Position numbers and translations under genes: made by a program. The notes beneath the pieces were generated by a model. That model was not told where the DNA came from. It saw only the letters and a list, made by a program, of their open reading frames with translations, and ran no database searches. Of a stretch of 64,000 nt of DNA, positions 9,279 to 17,113 are shown piece after piece. Location: positions 1,488,001 to 1,552,000 of the forward strand of contig NZ_CP072377.1 of the NCBI RefSeq assembly GCF_018128225.1. The letters run 5' to 3'. Each line of letters starts with the position of its first letter. Within the stretch, counting starts at the first letter, position 1. Origin of the DNA: Leptotrichia sp. oral taxon 218 (GTDB taxonomy: Bacteria; Fusobacteriota; Fusobacteriia; Fusobacteriales; Leptotrichiaceae).

Positions 9279-10052
9279 CACATAATAAAAAATAACATAA
9301 TCGTCGCTACAAGAAAAGGAGCGACAGTTCTTGAAGAAGGATCTGAATCTATAGGAAATATTAATAATAGGACTCATAGGAGTTCAAATAATTCGCATAG
9401 ATCTACAGGGGAAAAAAGTTACACATTAAATTCAGAAAAATCAAATTGGAAATTTAAACCAGAAATTCCAAGAACACCAGTAAAAACCTCTAATGGAAAC
9501 CATGTATTAGGTAGAAGTAATGAGTGGAGTGTAAATAATACTGTAACTTCTGTTAAAAAAATGGAAACTTCCGGAGTAACGGTAACAACTTCATCTTCTG
9601 CAAGAACGGTAACAGGGTCAATTGGTTCAAATTTGATTACATCAGGAAAGAGTGTAACAACACTGGAAGCACCAAAGAATCCTGTAGTTAAACCGGTTAC
9701 TAAAGTTGAACAGGAAACTGTTCCAATAATAAATGGATTTACAAGTAAACAAATTAAAGAAATGAGTTTAGAAGATTTAAGAAAAATTGGTTCTTCAGAG
9801 ACCACTTCTAGTAATGCTATAAAAATGTTGAAAGGAACAAAAGAAGAAGCATTAAAATTTTTCGAAAGTAGAGTAGTCGGGGAAATAGAAACTAAAGTAA
9901 ATTCTGGAGGAAAAGTAATAAAAATAGGATTCGATAAATTTGGAAATAAATTAACTTATAGAGATTTTTCAGTTATAAATGGTAGTTATCCAACTATTGA
10001 ATTGTTTAAAGGAAGTACAGGTTCATGGGTTACAAAAATTAAATTTCAATAA
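9279..10052 (+). pseudogene. Orphan polymorphic-toxin C-terminal module (5'-truncated)
   Basis: One frame is open from a TAA at 9276 to 10052 but has no start with a ribosome-binding site. Its first ATG (9561) lies inside a Thr/Val/Ser-rich linker. The N-terminal half (RKGATVLEEGSESIGN, then a Ser/Asn-rich stretch) looks like pretoxin exoprotein sequence. The last 100 residues form a compact basic domain (GGKVIKIGFDKFGNKLTYRD, later PTIELFKGS) of the kind seen at toxin tips. I do not recognise the toxin family. Eighteen bases separate it from the next small gene, the usual toxin-immunity spacing. Confidence 0.6.
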
Positions 10053-10069
10053 TAGAAAGGAATCATAAT

Positions 10070-10459
10070 ATGGAAGTTAATTATTATATTACTTCTGAAT
10101 TTGAAAAATATAAGAAATATGCAGAAGAAGGAATTATGGAATTAATAGAACTGAAATTTTTAAATATTTCAAAAGAAGAAGAACAAATTTTAAAAAATCT
10201 TAACATAAATTATAAAATATATAGGAATAAAACTATAAAAATTCAGCTATTGAATTTTATAAACTATATAGTTGAAAAAGATGGGGAGGAAAAAGGAATA
10301 TATATCAAAAAAACAAAAGAATATGAAAATTTTTTTAAAGAAGCAAATATAATTTTTAATAAAAATGAAAAATATGAAAATTTGATAATATCAAAAGATA
10401 AAGTAAGAGTTGAAATTATTATAGAAAGGGATATAAGTAATGTTAAAACAGAAATTTGA
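10070..10459 (+). CDS. Putative immunity protein for the preceding toxin module
   Basis: A 129-residue acidic/basic mixed protein (MEVNYYITSEFEKYKKYAEE) with a good AGAAAGGA ribosome-binding site. There is no signal, membrane segment or known domain. It lies 18 bases after the orphan toxin end and overlaps the next gene by 20 bases, consistent with a toxin-immunity cassette. The role is inferred from position only. Confidence 0.55.
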   Translation: MEVNYYITSEFEKYKKYAEEGIMELIELKFLNISKEEEQILKNLNINYKIYRNKTIKIQLLNFINYIVEKDGEEKGIYIKKTKEYENFFKEANIIFNKNEKYENLIISKDKVRVEIIIERDISNVKTEI

Positions 10460-10721
10460 AAATATTTTTATAAAAAAATGTAGATATAAAGATACAAAAT
10501 TATATATTTATTATAGGCATAAAAATAATAATAAATGTCTGATTTTTTCTAATGTGAAAAGTTTTAAGTCAGTATTTTCTGAACTTTATTATTATGATAG
10601 TCTGTTAAAGAAATTAGAAATAAATGAGTTTTCAAATATGATAAACAGAAATTATAAAGATAATGAAGTATATATAATTGATGGACTGTGGATGAGATAT
10701 ATCATAAAATTCAATGATTAA
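10440..10721 (+). CDS. Small hypothetical protein overlapping the immunity gene
   Basis: A 93-residue Tyr/Lys-rich protein (MLKQKFENIFIKKCRYKD) whose start lies 20 bases inside the preceding gene. The overlap suggests translational coupling rather than a separate promoter. No motif was recognised. It may be a second immunity protein or the remaining half of one. Confidence 0.5.
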   Translation: MLKQKFENIFIKKCRYKDTKLYIYYRHKNNNKCLIFSNVKSFKSVFSELYYYDSLLKKLEINEFSNMINRNYKDNEVYIIDGLWMRYIIKFND

Positions 10722-10756
10722 TGAAAAAATACGGGATAGGTGTAAATGAATAATAA

Positions 10757-11284
10757 ATGATAGAAATAGAAAAAAAATTGAAAAAATTATTAATAATGTT
10801 GAAACAATATTGTAAAGATGAAATAACAATAAAATATTTAAAAGAAAATTTTTTGTATGGTGATAATGAAAAAATAAAGATAATAAAAATAGGATTAGAA
10901 AAAGCATATCATAACAAGGATTATCATGAAGTAGATTTGTTTGTAATGTCGATATTTTGCTTTGAATTATATTCTAAAGAATTTATTGATATATTATGTA
11001 AACTTTCAAAAGAAGAATGGCATTATAAACACGAAGATATTGCAAATATATTTCAGTATATAGGATCACCTAATACAGTAGATTGTGTTTATGAATTAGC
11101 AATTTCAAATTTTGAAAAGTATCGTTGGGATGATAATTTTGCTTTGGTAGGAAAATGTTGTTATGCGTTAGGAAAAATTGGAACACTCAAAGCTAAAAGA
11201 AAATTAGAATTATTATTGAAAAGTGATGAAGAAATAGTAAGAAATTATGTATCAGACGTGTTTGAAATATATGATTTTTCATAG
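10757..11284 (+). CDS. HEAT-like immunity protein, paralogue of 13961-14497
   Basis: A 175-residue helical protein with the segment KEEWHYKHEDIANIF, then ISNFEKYRWDDNFALVGKCC and ALGKIGTLKAKRKLELLL, a HEAT-repeat-like pattern. It is clearly homologous along its whole length to the gene at 13961: DILCKL(S/T)KEEWH, CYELAISNFEKY-type and LLLxSDEE blocks are shared. HEAT-like proteins are common among immunity proteins of polymorphic toxins, so I infer that role. The start has only a weak ribosome-binding site. Confidence 0.65.
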   Translation: MIEIEKKLKKLLIMLKQYCKDEITIKYLKENFLYGDNEKIKIIKIGLEKAYHNKDYHEVDLFVMSIFCFELYSKEFIDILCKLSKEEWHYKHEDIANIFQYIGSPNTVDCVYELAISNFEKYRWDDNFALVGKCCYALGKIGTLKAKRKLELLLKSDEEIVRNYVSDVFEIYDFS

Positions 11285-11291
11285 AGTAGAT

Positions 11292-11443
11292 AGTGTCCAT
11301 AATTTTATACGAAAGTGTCCATAATTTTGTGTAAACTCTCTCACAAACTCTATAAATCAGGATGACACCCCATCATCCTGTTTTTTAATTCTTCGGGAAC
11401 ATAAATTTTTTTATATAAATTCCTAAAATTATACATGGACACT
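11292..11443 (-). mobile_element. Insertion-sequence remnant with terminal repeats (IS256-like)
   Basis: Copies of AGTGTCCATAATTTT occur at 11292 and 11313 and the inverted end TGGACACT at 11436. Between them the minus strand encodes only a short tail, YVPEELKNRMMGCHPDL followed by a stop, which looks like the C-terminus of a transposase. The rest of the transposase gene is gone. The family name is a guess from the end sequence. Confidence 0.55.
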
Positions 11444-11455
11444 CCCTTTTTTTAT

Positions 11456-11797
11456 TTATCTTTCCAAAAATTTTGAAATTAAATCTTTAACTTTTTCATT
11501 AAATTCTTTACTTAAAAAATAGTCTTTTACTTCTTTCTGAATACTGGAAAGTCTAGTTGCAGATTCCATAATTTTAGTAACAGGATTTTCTTTTCCTGAA
11601 CTGAATTTCTTTATATTTTTTTCTTCTAATTTAAATTGCTTTTCAAATTCAAAATATTGTTTTTTTAAAGTCAGTTCTTCTTCAAAATTTAACAATTCTT
11701 CAAAGTTAATTACTGGATAAAACTTATTTTTATACATTCCATAAAGATAAGATTTCTGATTAAATTTCTTAGATTTTAGATTACTTTTTTCTTCCAT
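11456..11797 (-). CDS. Hypothetical 113-residue helical protein
   Basis: The only minus-strand gene in the toxin array. It starts MEEKSNLKSKKFNQKS with a strong AAGGAG ribosome-binding site and is Lys/Glu/Phe-rich, with a probable coiled coil in residues 35-65 (EELTLKKQYFEFEKQF). No known domain was recognised. It lies 12 bases outside the IS remnant end, and a folded non-coding block lies upstream of it. It may be a passenger gene of the lost mobile element. Confidence 0.55.
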   Translation of the reverse strand: MEEKSNLKSKKFNQKSYLYGMYKNKFYPVINFEELLNFEEELTLKKQYFEFEKQFKLEEKNIKKFSSGKENPVTKIMESATRLSSIQKEVKDYFLSKEFNEKVKDLISKFLER

Positions 11798-11865
11798 AGT
11801 TATTCTCCTTTTTTTATATTTATTTATAAAATTTCTATTTAATTTTGTAAAAAATAATATTTTTT

Positions 11866-11965
11866 AGCTCTCTGCAAGAGCGAGTGAACCAACAAATGAT
11901 ATTGCCGATTTTTCGGTAATGTCATTTTTGGTGTAACGAGCTACAACTTACTTTGTAAGTTGTAG
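11866..11965. other. Strongly folded non-coding block (nested hairpins)
   Basis: AGCTC at 11866 pairs with GAGCT at 11938. Inside, AAATGA (11894) pairs with TCATTT (11922) and ATTGCCGA (11901) with TCGGTAAT (11913). A separate hairpin with 11-pair arms follows immediately: CTACAACTTAC-TTT-GTAAGTTGTAG (11941-11965). No gene covers it and the bases are less AT-rich than the surroundings. It could be an RNA leader of the gene at 11797, a mobile-element end or a small RNA. Confidence 0.6.
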
Positions 11966-12013
11966 AAAGATTAATTCAAATTTGACTAATCTATATTAAA
12001 TATAATATAATAA

Positions 12014-12898
12014 AAAGGAATAGGAAATTTTCCATATGTAGTTTCAAATATATACGAAGATAATTCAACAAAAACTACAATAGTTGAAGATCAGGGTATG
12101 TATATTAATAATGGCTGGAATGAAACCGATGAAACAGCATTATATATTTCTGAGTGTAATTCTGATAGTGAAATTAGAGTTTATTATGGTTATGAAGAAC
12201 TTTTTTCTTATTTTTTAATTTACTATTTTGAAAATATCGTTGATTATGCTAACTTAATAAGTTTTGTTGAACAAGAATTGCATAATTATATAGAATATAT
12301 GGAAAAATTTAAAAATTTTAGAATAAATGTTGATTTAGAAGATTTATTTAAAAGAGATAAATTAAGAAATTTCTTATTAAAATATAACGAGAAAGAAAAT
12401 AAATATAATTTGGAGTTTATTAATTATTATACAAAATATATAAATTATTGGGATATTAATATAAAAAAGAAATTTTTTTCTTGTCTTCTTGGAAAAGATA
12501 GGTTAAAAGAATTTATGCTTAACAAAAAGAGAGTTTTTAGAATAAATGTAGTTGATTATTTTCAAATTGAAGAAAAAGAAAAATATTCTGAAATATATAG
12601 AATAGAAATAGAAAATGATATTAAAATAGAATATTATTCAAAAGATTTAGAATATGAAAGTTTTGGAAATGTTGGTTTTTTATACAAAGAGAAAAATTTT
12701 GATATTGAAAATAAAAGTTTAAAAGGGAAGGAATTAAATTTTGAACGATATAGAGATAATAGGGATGAAATGAATGTAGAAAGAATTTCAAAAGAAGATT
12801 TTTTAAAAGAACTTGAAATTATTGTTAATGCTTATGAAGATATTTATAATGATAATGAAGTTCAAAAAATGTTTGAAAACTTTAAAGAAAATTTTTAG
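12014..12898 (+). CDS. Hypothetical protein, probably 5'-truncated
   Basis: The frame is open from 12014 (KGIGNFPYVVSNIYEDN) and contains its first ATG at 12098, which has no separated ribosome-binding site, so the original start seems lost. From 12098 it is 266 residues, Tyr/Glu/Asn-rich, cytoplasmic, without a recognised domain. A promoter-like TTGACT and TATAAT lie just upstream (11982-12010), so some expression is possible. The neighbours on its 3' side are toxin fragments, suggesting an immunity or exoprotein accessory origin. Confidence 0.45.
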   Translation, partial: KGIGNFPYVVSNIYEDNSTKTTIVEDQGMYINNGWNETDETALYISECNSDSEIRVYYGYEELFSYFLIYYFENIVDYANLISFVEQELHNYIEYMEKFKNFRINVDLEDLFKRDKLRNFLLKYNEKENKYNLEFINYYTKYINYWDINIKKKFFSCLLGKDRLKEFMLNKKRVFRINVVDYFQIEEKEKYSEIYRIEIENDIKIEYYSKDLEYESFGNVGFLYKEKNFDIENKSLKGKELNFERYRDNRDEMNVERISKEDFLKELEIIVNAYEDIYNDNEVQKMFENFKENF

Positions 12899-12930
12899 AC
12901 GAAAATATATTTTTACGACAGGTAGCTTAA

Positions 12931-13450
12931 CACAAGAAAGTTTCTAACAAGATATATCACAGTACAGCCTTCATAAATGGAAAATCTAATGAGGAATTGA
13001 TTCAGTCAATGATGGATAATGTAGCTGATGATGTAAATAAATTCAATGTATCAGCATTGTCATTGAGTGACGAAGATAAATTCGGTAAGGGTAGCAATAA
13101 TTACACAAAATATGGTGCAATAGAGCATTTAGGCGGAGAAGTAACTGCAAATTCTACTTCAGGAATAAAGGAGAAAAATGTTAAAAACAGGAAGGATTCA
13201 GAGTTCAGAAGGAGGGATAACATATGTAATCAATTCATCCAATCCTGAAGCTTTTAAGGCCGCAAAAAAAAGTTCAATCTTTGTTGAATTTGATATAGAT
13301 AAAAATATTATTAAACCAGGAGGAAAGGAGAATTGGGGGATAATTCATGGACCAGGTTCTCCAGTTGATAGGCTTAACATAAAAAAAGGATTAGAGGGAA
13401 TTAAAGAGATGCCAAAAGTTTATAATATTGAAATAAAGGGAGAAAAATAA
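12931..13450 (+). pseudogene. Exoprotein/toxin C-terminal fragment with a frameshift
   Basis: The first frame (open from 12931) reads YHSTAFINGKSNEELIQ and later FGKGSNNYTKYGAIEHLGG. Near 13180 the meaningful text jumps to another frame: TGRIQSSEGGITYVINSSN, FVEFDIDKNIIKPGG, then GPGSPVDRLNIKKGL, ending at 13450. The C-terminal part looks like a small polymorphic toxin domain and reminds me of TreTu-type toxins, with low confidence. The next gene begins two bases after the stop, as an immunity gene would. Confidence 0.55.
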
Positions 13451-13451
13451 A

Positions 13452-13775
13452 ATGTCAGAAATTATAAATTTAAAAAATAAAATTGACGATATATTGAAAA
13501 AGAAAATAAAAGAATTTCAATTAAAAAATATAGCAATAGATATCGTTAAAAATAATAAAAATGAATATTATTTAATTTTAGAAAAAGAAAAATATTTAGC
13601 TTCACTAATAATTGCAGAACCTATTTTTGCACCTTATAAAAATATTTGCTTTGAAGTTTATAGAGTGAGTGATGAAAAGATAATTCTATTTTATTATGAT
13701 AATGAAAATACCACTTTGCAGCAAAACGTAGAGCAAATAGATAAGATGTTAGACAAATTTATTGAAATAAATTAA
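13452..13775 (+). CDS. Putative immunity protein of the 13450 toxin fragment
   Basis: A 107-residue protein (MSEIINLKNKIDDILKKK) with a strong AGGGAGA ribosome-binding site inside the end of the toxin frame. A predicted helix is followed by alternating strands (YYLILEKEKYLASLII). There is no known domain. The one-base gap between toxin stop and start makes an immunity role likely by context. Confidence 0.55.
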   Translation: MSEIINLKNKIDDILKKKIKEFQLKNIAIDIVKNNKNEYYLILEKEKYLASLIIAEPIFAPYKNICFEVYRVSDEKIILFYYDNENTTLQQNVEQIDKMLDKFIEIN

Positions 13776-13801
13776 AAAATATGTAATGAAAAAGGAGAAA
13801 A

Positions 13802-13974
13802 ACGGAAAAATTATCAACAAAAGAATACAATGAACTGTATAAAAAGTACTTTTTAAAGAAGAAGGAAAACAAATAACTAGAACATTAGGTGATGGAAAAG
13901 GACTGGAAATATTTAATAAAAATATAAAAGAGATCAATTTTAGAAAGGAAATAATAAAAAATGGAAAAAAATAA
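13802..13974 (+). pseudogene. Toxin tail remnant with frameshift
   Basis: Two short pieces in different frames join plausibly: EKLSTKEYNELYKKYFL and then EEGKQITRTLGDGKGLEIF. The break is in an A/G-rich run near 13857-13866. There is no start codon or upstream domain. It is directly followed by, and slightly overlaps, the HEAT-like immunity gene at 13961, as a toxin end should. Confidence 0.5.
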
Positions 13975-14497
13975 TCTTGAAAAATTGGAAAATTTGATGT
14001 CGAAAAAATATAAAAAACAAATAAGTTTTCAACAATTACAAAAGGAATTTTTAAAAAATGATGATGAAAGAATAGAGTATATAAAAACAGAGTTGGAGAA
14101 AGCATATAATGAAAAAAATGGAAAAAGTATAAACACTTTGATTTTAGCAATATATATGTTTGAATTACATAGTGAAAAATTTGTTGATATTTTATGCAAA
14201 TTAACAAAAGAAGAATGGCATGGAAAACACGAAGACATAGTGTTTTATCTCCAGCAACTAGAATTACCTTCTACAATAGACTGTATATACGAACTAGCAA
14301 TTTCAAATTTTGAAAAATATCAATGGGATGATAATTTTGCATTAGTGAGAAAATGCTGTTTTGCTTTGGGAGACATAAACACTCCTAAGGCGAAAGAAAA
14401 ATTGGAATTATTATTACAAAGTGATGAAGAAATGATAAGAAAACATGCAATGGAGCAATTAAACAGATGTGATTTCACAAATAAAGATGTAGAATGA
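13961..14497 (+). CDS. HEAT-like immunity protein, paralogue of 10757-11284
   Basis: A 178-residue helical protein with an AGAAAGGA ribosome-binding site. It shares DILCKLTKEEWHGKHEDI, YELAISNFEKYQWDDNFALV, then the ALGDINTPKAKEKLELLL segment with the paralogue 3.2 kb upstream. About half of the aligned residues look identical by eye. It follows a toxin tail remnant, so it probably neutralised that toxin. Two related immunity genes beside different remnants suggest cassette duplication. Confidence 0.65.
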   Translation: MEKNNLEKLENLMSKKYKKQISFQQLQKEFLKNDDERIEYIKTELEKAYNEKNGKSINTLILAIYMFELHSEKFVDILCKLTKEEWHGKHEDIVFYLQQLELPSTIDCIYELAISNFEKYQWDDNFALVRKCCFALGDINTPKAKEKLELLLQSDEEMIRKHAMEQLNRCDFTNKDVE

Positions 14498-14688
14498 AAA
14501 GATTAATTATGAAAAAAGAAGAAGAAAGAAATATTTATGCTGTATTTGATGATAAAACAATAAGAGTTTATCAGGCATATAACAATGAAATAGCAGACAA
14601 GGCTTTAAAATTAGGAAAGTTTGGAAGTAAATTCAGCCTTACAAGAATGACATGGATAAAGCCATCATTCTTATGGATGATGAACTGA
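14494..14688 (+). pseudogene. N-terminal fragment of a DUF4291 protein
   Basis: Only the first 64 residues remain: IYAVFDDKTIRVYQAYNNEI and MTWIKPSFLWMM match the conserved opening of DUF4291 proteins (about 190 residues), as I remember them. The frame ends abruptly after WMMN. The start overlaps the preceding stop (ATGA), so it is co-translated with the HEAT-like gene. DUF4291 has no known activity. The truncation fits the general decay of this array. Confidence 0.7.
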
Positions 14689-14717
14689 AAAACTTTTAGA
14701 ATAAAGGATGAATTATA

Positions 14718-14846
14718 ATGGAAGGTTTTCGGAAAAAAGAAGAAAACAATATAGAAATACAAAATATTGGAATTTTAAACAATGGAAAAATAGAAAAAAG
14801 TAAACTATTTTTATTAGAAATTGTTAATACAACGAAACCACAGTGA
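14718..14846 (+). CDS. Small hypothetical ORF, 42 residues
   Basis: ATG at 14718 with an upstream AAAGGATG gives MEGFRKKEENNIEIQNIG and stops at TGA 14844. It may be a short real gene or the start of a lost immunity gene. Nothing recognisable was found in it. The next 80 bases are non-coding. Confidence 0.3.
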   Translation: MEGFRKKEENNIEIQNIGILNNGKIEKSKLFLLEIVNTTKPQ

Positions 14847-14929
14847 AAGTTTAAAATGAAATTTACCAAAATAATAAAGAAATATACTTAATCCAAATAA
14901 AATATTTCAAATTAAGAAAGGGATGTAAA

Positions 14930-15250
14930 ATGAGAATAATAAAAAGAGATAAAAATGAAGAGGAAATAGCAGAAATTTTTGGTATTTATTGGGATGAAGA
15001 AAGAAATCAAACACTTTTTTTGGGGATGACAGATAAATATAGTGGAGTATATGTTTATTCAGAAAGTGAAGTTGAGATTATTGACCCAAATATAAATTTT
15101 AGAACAATTTATCTTTCTGGGCATCTTCCAGGGATATTTCATTGGGCATTAATAGAAAAAGATTTATTAGATGAGGTTATTGACGGTAATTTAGAATTAA
15201 GAAAAAAATTTTTGGACATATTACGTTCAGAGAATGTAATAGATTGGTAA
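14930..15250 (+). CDS. Hypothetical 106-residue immunity-like protein
   Basis: A small acidic protein (MRIIKRDKNEEEIAEIFGIY, later GVYVYSESEVEIIDPNINF) with an AAAGGGATG ribosome-binding site. No signal peptide or known domain was recognised. Its position between the DUF4291 fragment and the EndoU toxin suggests an orphan immunity gene whose toxin has been lost. Confidence 0.55.
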   Translation: MRIIKRDKNEEEIAEIFGIYWDEERNQTLFLGMTDKYSGVYVYSESEVEIIDPNINFRTIYLSGHLPGIFHWALIEKDLLDEVIDGNLELRKKFLDILRSENVIDW

Positions 15251-15753
15251 TTTTTATCCTAAATTGCAATATTAAATGCAAAATTTTTTTAATTTTCTCA
15301 AATTTAATTTCATGTAAAAATCTTTCAAAGGGTGTTGCATATCTGAGAGCAGATAGAAATGTTGGAAATGTGACAGCTCCAATAGACTTTGATAATCATA
15401 TAATAAGCGGAGAAATAAACAGATATGGAGATCCAGTAGGAGGACACAGCACTCTAACTCCAACCGTTAGAATTATCAATGATTTGGGAGTTACATCAAA
15501 TGGAGTTCGTAAAAATAATATTGAGATATTTAATTCAAGAACTAATCAATGGCTTCCGAAGAGATATATAAATACTATGTTTCCAGAATGGTGGACAGGG
15601 AATAGAATAAAAGTTGAAAATGATACGGCGTATAAATTAAGAACTCAGCATCCTACAAATCAATCAAAATGGGAAGGAATTACGCCATCAGGAATTAAAG
15701 TAGAAGGATTCGAATATCCGAGAACAACAGTATTTCCTAAAAAAAATCAATAA
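15244..15753 (+). CDS. Orphan CdiA-type toxin tip: bacterial EndoU nuclease domain
   Basis: EndoU-fold RNases are common toxin tips of CdiA and other polymorphic toxins and cut RNA. The hallmarks are visible: FDNHIISGE with the first His, GGHST with the second, then RIKVENDTAYKLR with the Lys, and the closing TPSGIKVEGFEYPRTTV. The meaningful text starts near 15325 (GVAYLRADRNVGN). The preceding 27 residues, reached only through a TTG at 15244, are not domain-like. The delivery part of the exoprotein is absent, so this is a silent cassette unless recombined onto a full-length gene. The ankyrin gene 14 bases downstream is its probable immunity partner. Confidence 0.75.
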   Translation: MVIFILNCNIKCKIFLIFSNLISCKNLSKGVAYLRADRNVGNVTAPIDFDNHIISGEINRYGDPVGGHSTLTPTVRIINDLGVTSNGVRKNNIEIFNSRTNQWLPKRYINTMFPEWWTGNRIKVENDTAYKLRTQHPTNQSKWEGITPSGIKVEGFEYPRTTVFPKKNQ

Positions 15754-15767
15754 GAAAGGATATTAAA

Positions 15768-16715
15768 ATGAAGTTTAAATTTAAATTTGTGTCTGTAGGA
15801 AATAATAATCTTATTAAAACGAGAGCTGATTGTATTAGTTTAAATAATTCAATACAGGAAAAAAATGTAGCAAGTTATTTAGCAGATATTGAAGAAGATA
15901 TATTAAATGGAAAAATTGATTATAAACATAATATAAAAATGTTGAGAAGTGATGTATATGATGTAAAAACTGGAACTGAAGGATGGGCAGGATATATAGT
16001 AGCGAACAACATGTATCTTTCATTTATTTTTTCTCCAGAAGATAGATATTCGCAGGCGGAAATTTCAAGGAAATCAATGTCAGTACTATTAAAAAAATGG
16101 ACTAAATTTTTAGAAAGAGAACCAGAATTAAATTATGAAGAGATAGTTGAATTGCTTGATAATGAAAATCCTACTGTGTATTCAGAAGCATATTTTGGTA
16201 CATATGAAACTTTTCTGGAAAAATTTGAGGAGGGGCAACAATATGAGGAAGATTTACTATATACTGCTTTTTGCAATTATGAACCTAAAGAAAAATATAA
16301 AATAGTTAAATTTTTATTAGAAAAGGGAGCTTCAGTCAAAAAGAAGAAAGGGGAGGGAATAAACCTGTTTTTCCCATTGTTTAGTAATATATCCTTGGAT
16401 AATAGAAAAACAGATTTAGAAATTACATTGGATTTGTGCAAAATATTACTAGAAAGAGGAGAAAGTTTATCGTCAATAGATATGAATACAGGAGAATCTT
16501 CACTAAATTGTCTTTTTTCAACATACGGGATATTATATCCTGATAAAAAAATGGCACCATTATACAATATAGTATTCTCAGAACCCAATTTAAAAATTTT
16601 ATTTAAAGATAAAAATGGGAATACTTCACTTGATATAGCCAGAAAAAATAGAAGAAAAACAGGTGTGAAATATATGGAAGAATACATTGAAAAATATCAT
16701 TTAACAAAGGAATAA
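15768..16715 (+). CDS. Ankyrin-repeat protein, probable EndoU immunity protein
   Basis: 315 residues with an AGAAAGGA ribosome-binding site. The N-terminal half is unrecognised. The C-terminal half shows ankyrin-type helices: KYKIVKFLLEKGASVKKK, LDLCKILLERGESL and LKILFKDKNGNTSLDIARKN. Ankyrin proteins often serve as immunity proteins in polymorphic toxin loci. The 14-base spacing from the EndoU domain supports that, but no direct evidence exists. Confidence 0.7.
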   Translation: MKFKFKFVSVGNNNLIKTRADCISLNNSIQEKNVASYLADIEEDILNGKIDYKHNIKMLRSDVYDVKTGTEGWAGYIVANNMYLSFIFSPEDRYSQAEISRKSMSVLLKKWTKFLEREPELNYEEIVELLDNENPTVYSEAYFGTYETFLEKFEEGQQYEEDLLYTAFCNYEPKEKYKIVKFLLEKGASVKKKKGEGINLFFPLFSNISLDNRKTDLEITLDLCKILLERGESLSSIDMNTGESSLNCLFSTYGILYPDKKMAPLYNIVFSEPNLKILFKDKNGNTSLDIARKNRRKTGVKYMEEYIEKYHLTKE

Positions 16716-16904
16716 AATATATTACAGAAAAACAGACGGGGAGAACTATCTTGTCCCGAGATACAATGAAAGTCCAGTTTTTTCTTTCAACTTTATACAT
16801 TCCAAATAATTAACACAAAATATTTTGATTATATCAAATTTGCCCATATAACCCCTATAAGCTAAAATTTTCATTTAAGGAATAATTTTTATACTAAAAA
16901 TGAA

Positions 16905-17041
16905 TTTTTTGAGCTGTATAGATGTTATATGAGCTTTTTAAATGATATTTTTTATGGTTAGATAAAATATTTTTAAAATTCATAGTAAAAGAACAGTAAA
17001 ACTAAAATTTTTAATTTTTTTCTTTAAAATAGATAAAATTT
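16905..17041 (+). repeat. 137-bp direct repeat, copy 2
   Basis: Matches 8528-8664 with one mismatch. This copy lies immediately upstream of the rlmB promoter and is probably the original, with the toxin array inserted or duplicated next to it. The rest of 16716-17113 holds no gene that I can support. Confidence 0.95.
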
Positions 17042-17045
17042 AAAC

Positions 17046-17074
17046 AAGACAAAATCATTTTTTTTTGTTATAAT
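17046..17074 (+). promoter_or_regulatory. Sigma-70 promoter of rlmB-putP
   Basis: AAGACA at 17046-17051, a 17-base spacer, then TATAAT at 17069-17074. It lies 40 bases before the rlmB start and just downstream of the 137-bp repeat. Confidence 0.6.
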
Positions 17075-17113
17075 TAATATAAATCACAAAAAGAAAGCGA
17101 GAACGAGAAAAAT

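Noticed and set aside
11456-11797. Transposase subunit of the adjacent IS remnant
   Set aside because: It lies outside the terminal repeat at 11436 and has no DDE or HTH transposase features.
11866-11965. Integron-type attC site
   Set aside because: The hairpins lack the paired core sites and there is no integron integrase; cassettes here are not flanked by copies of it within the window.
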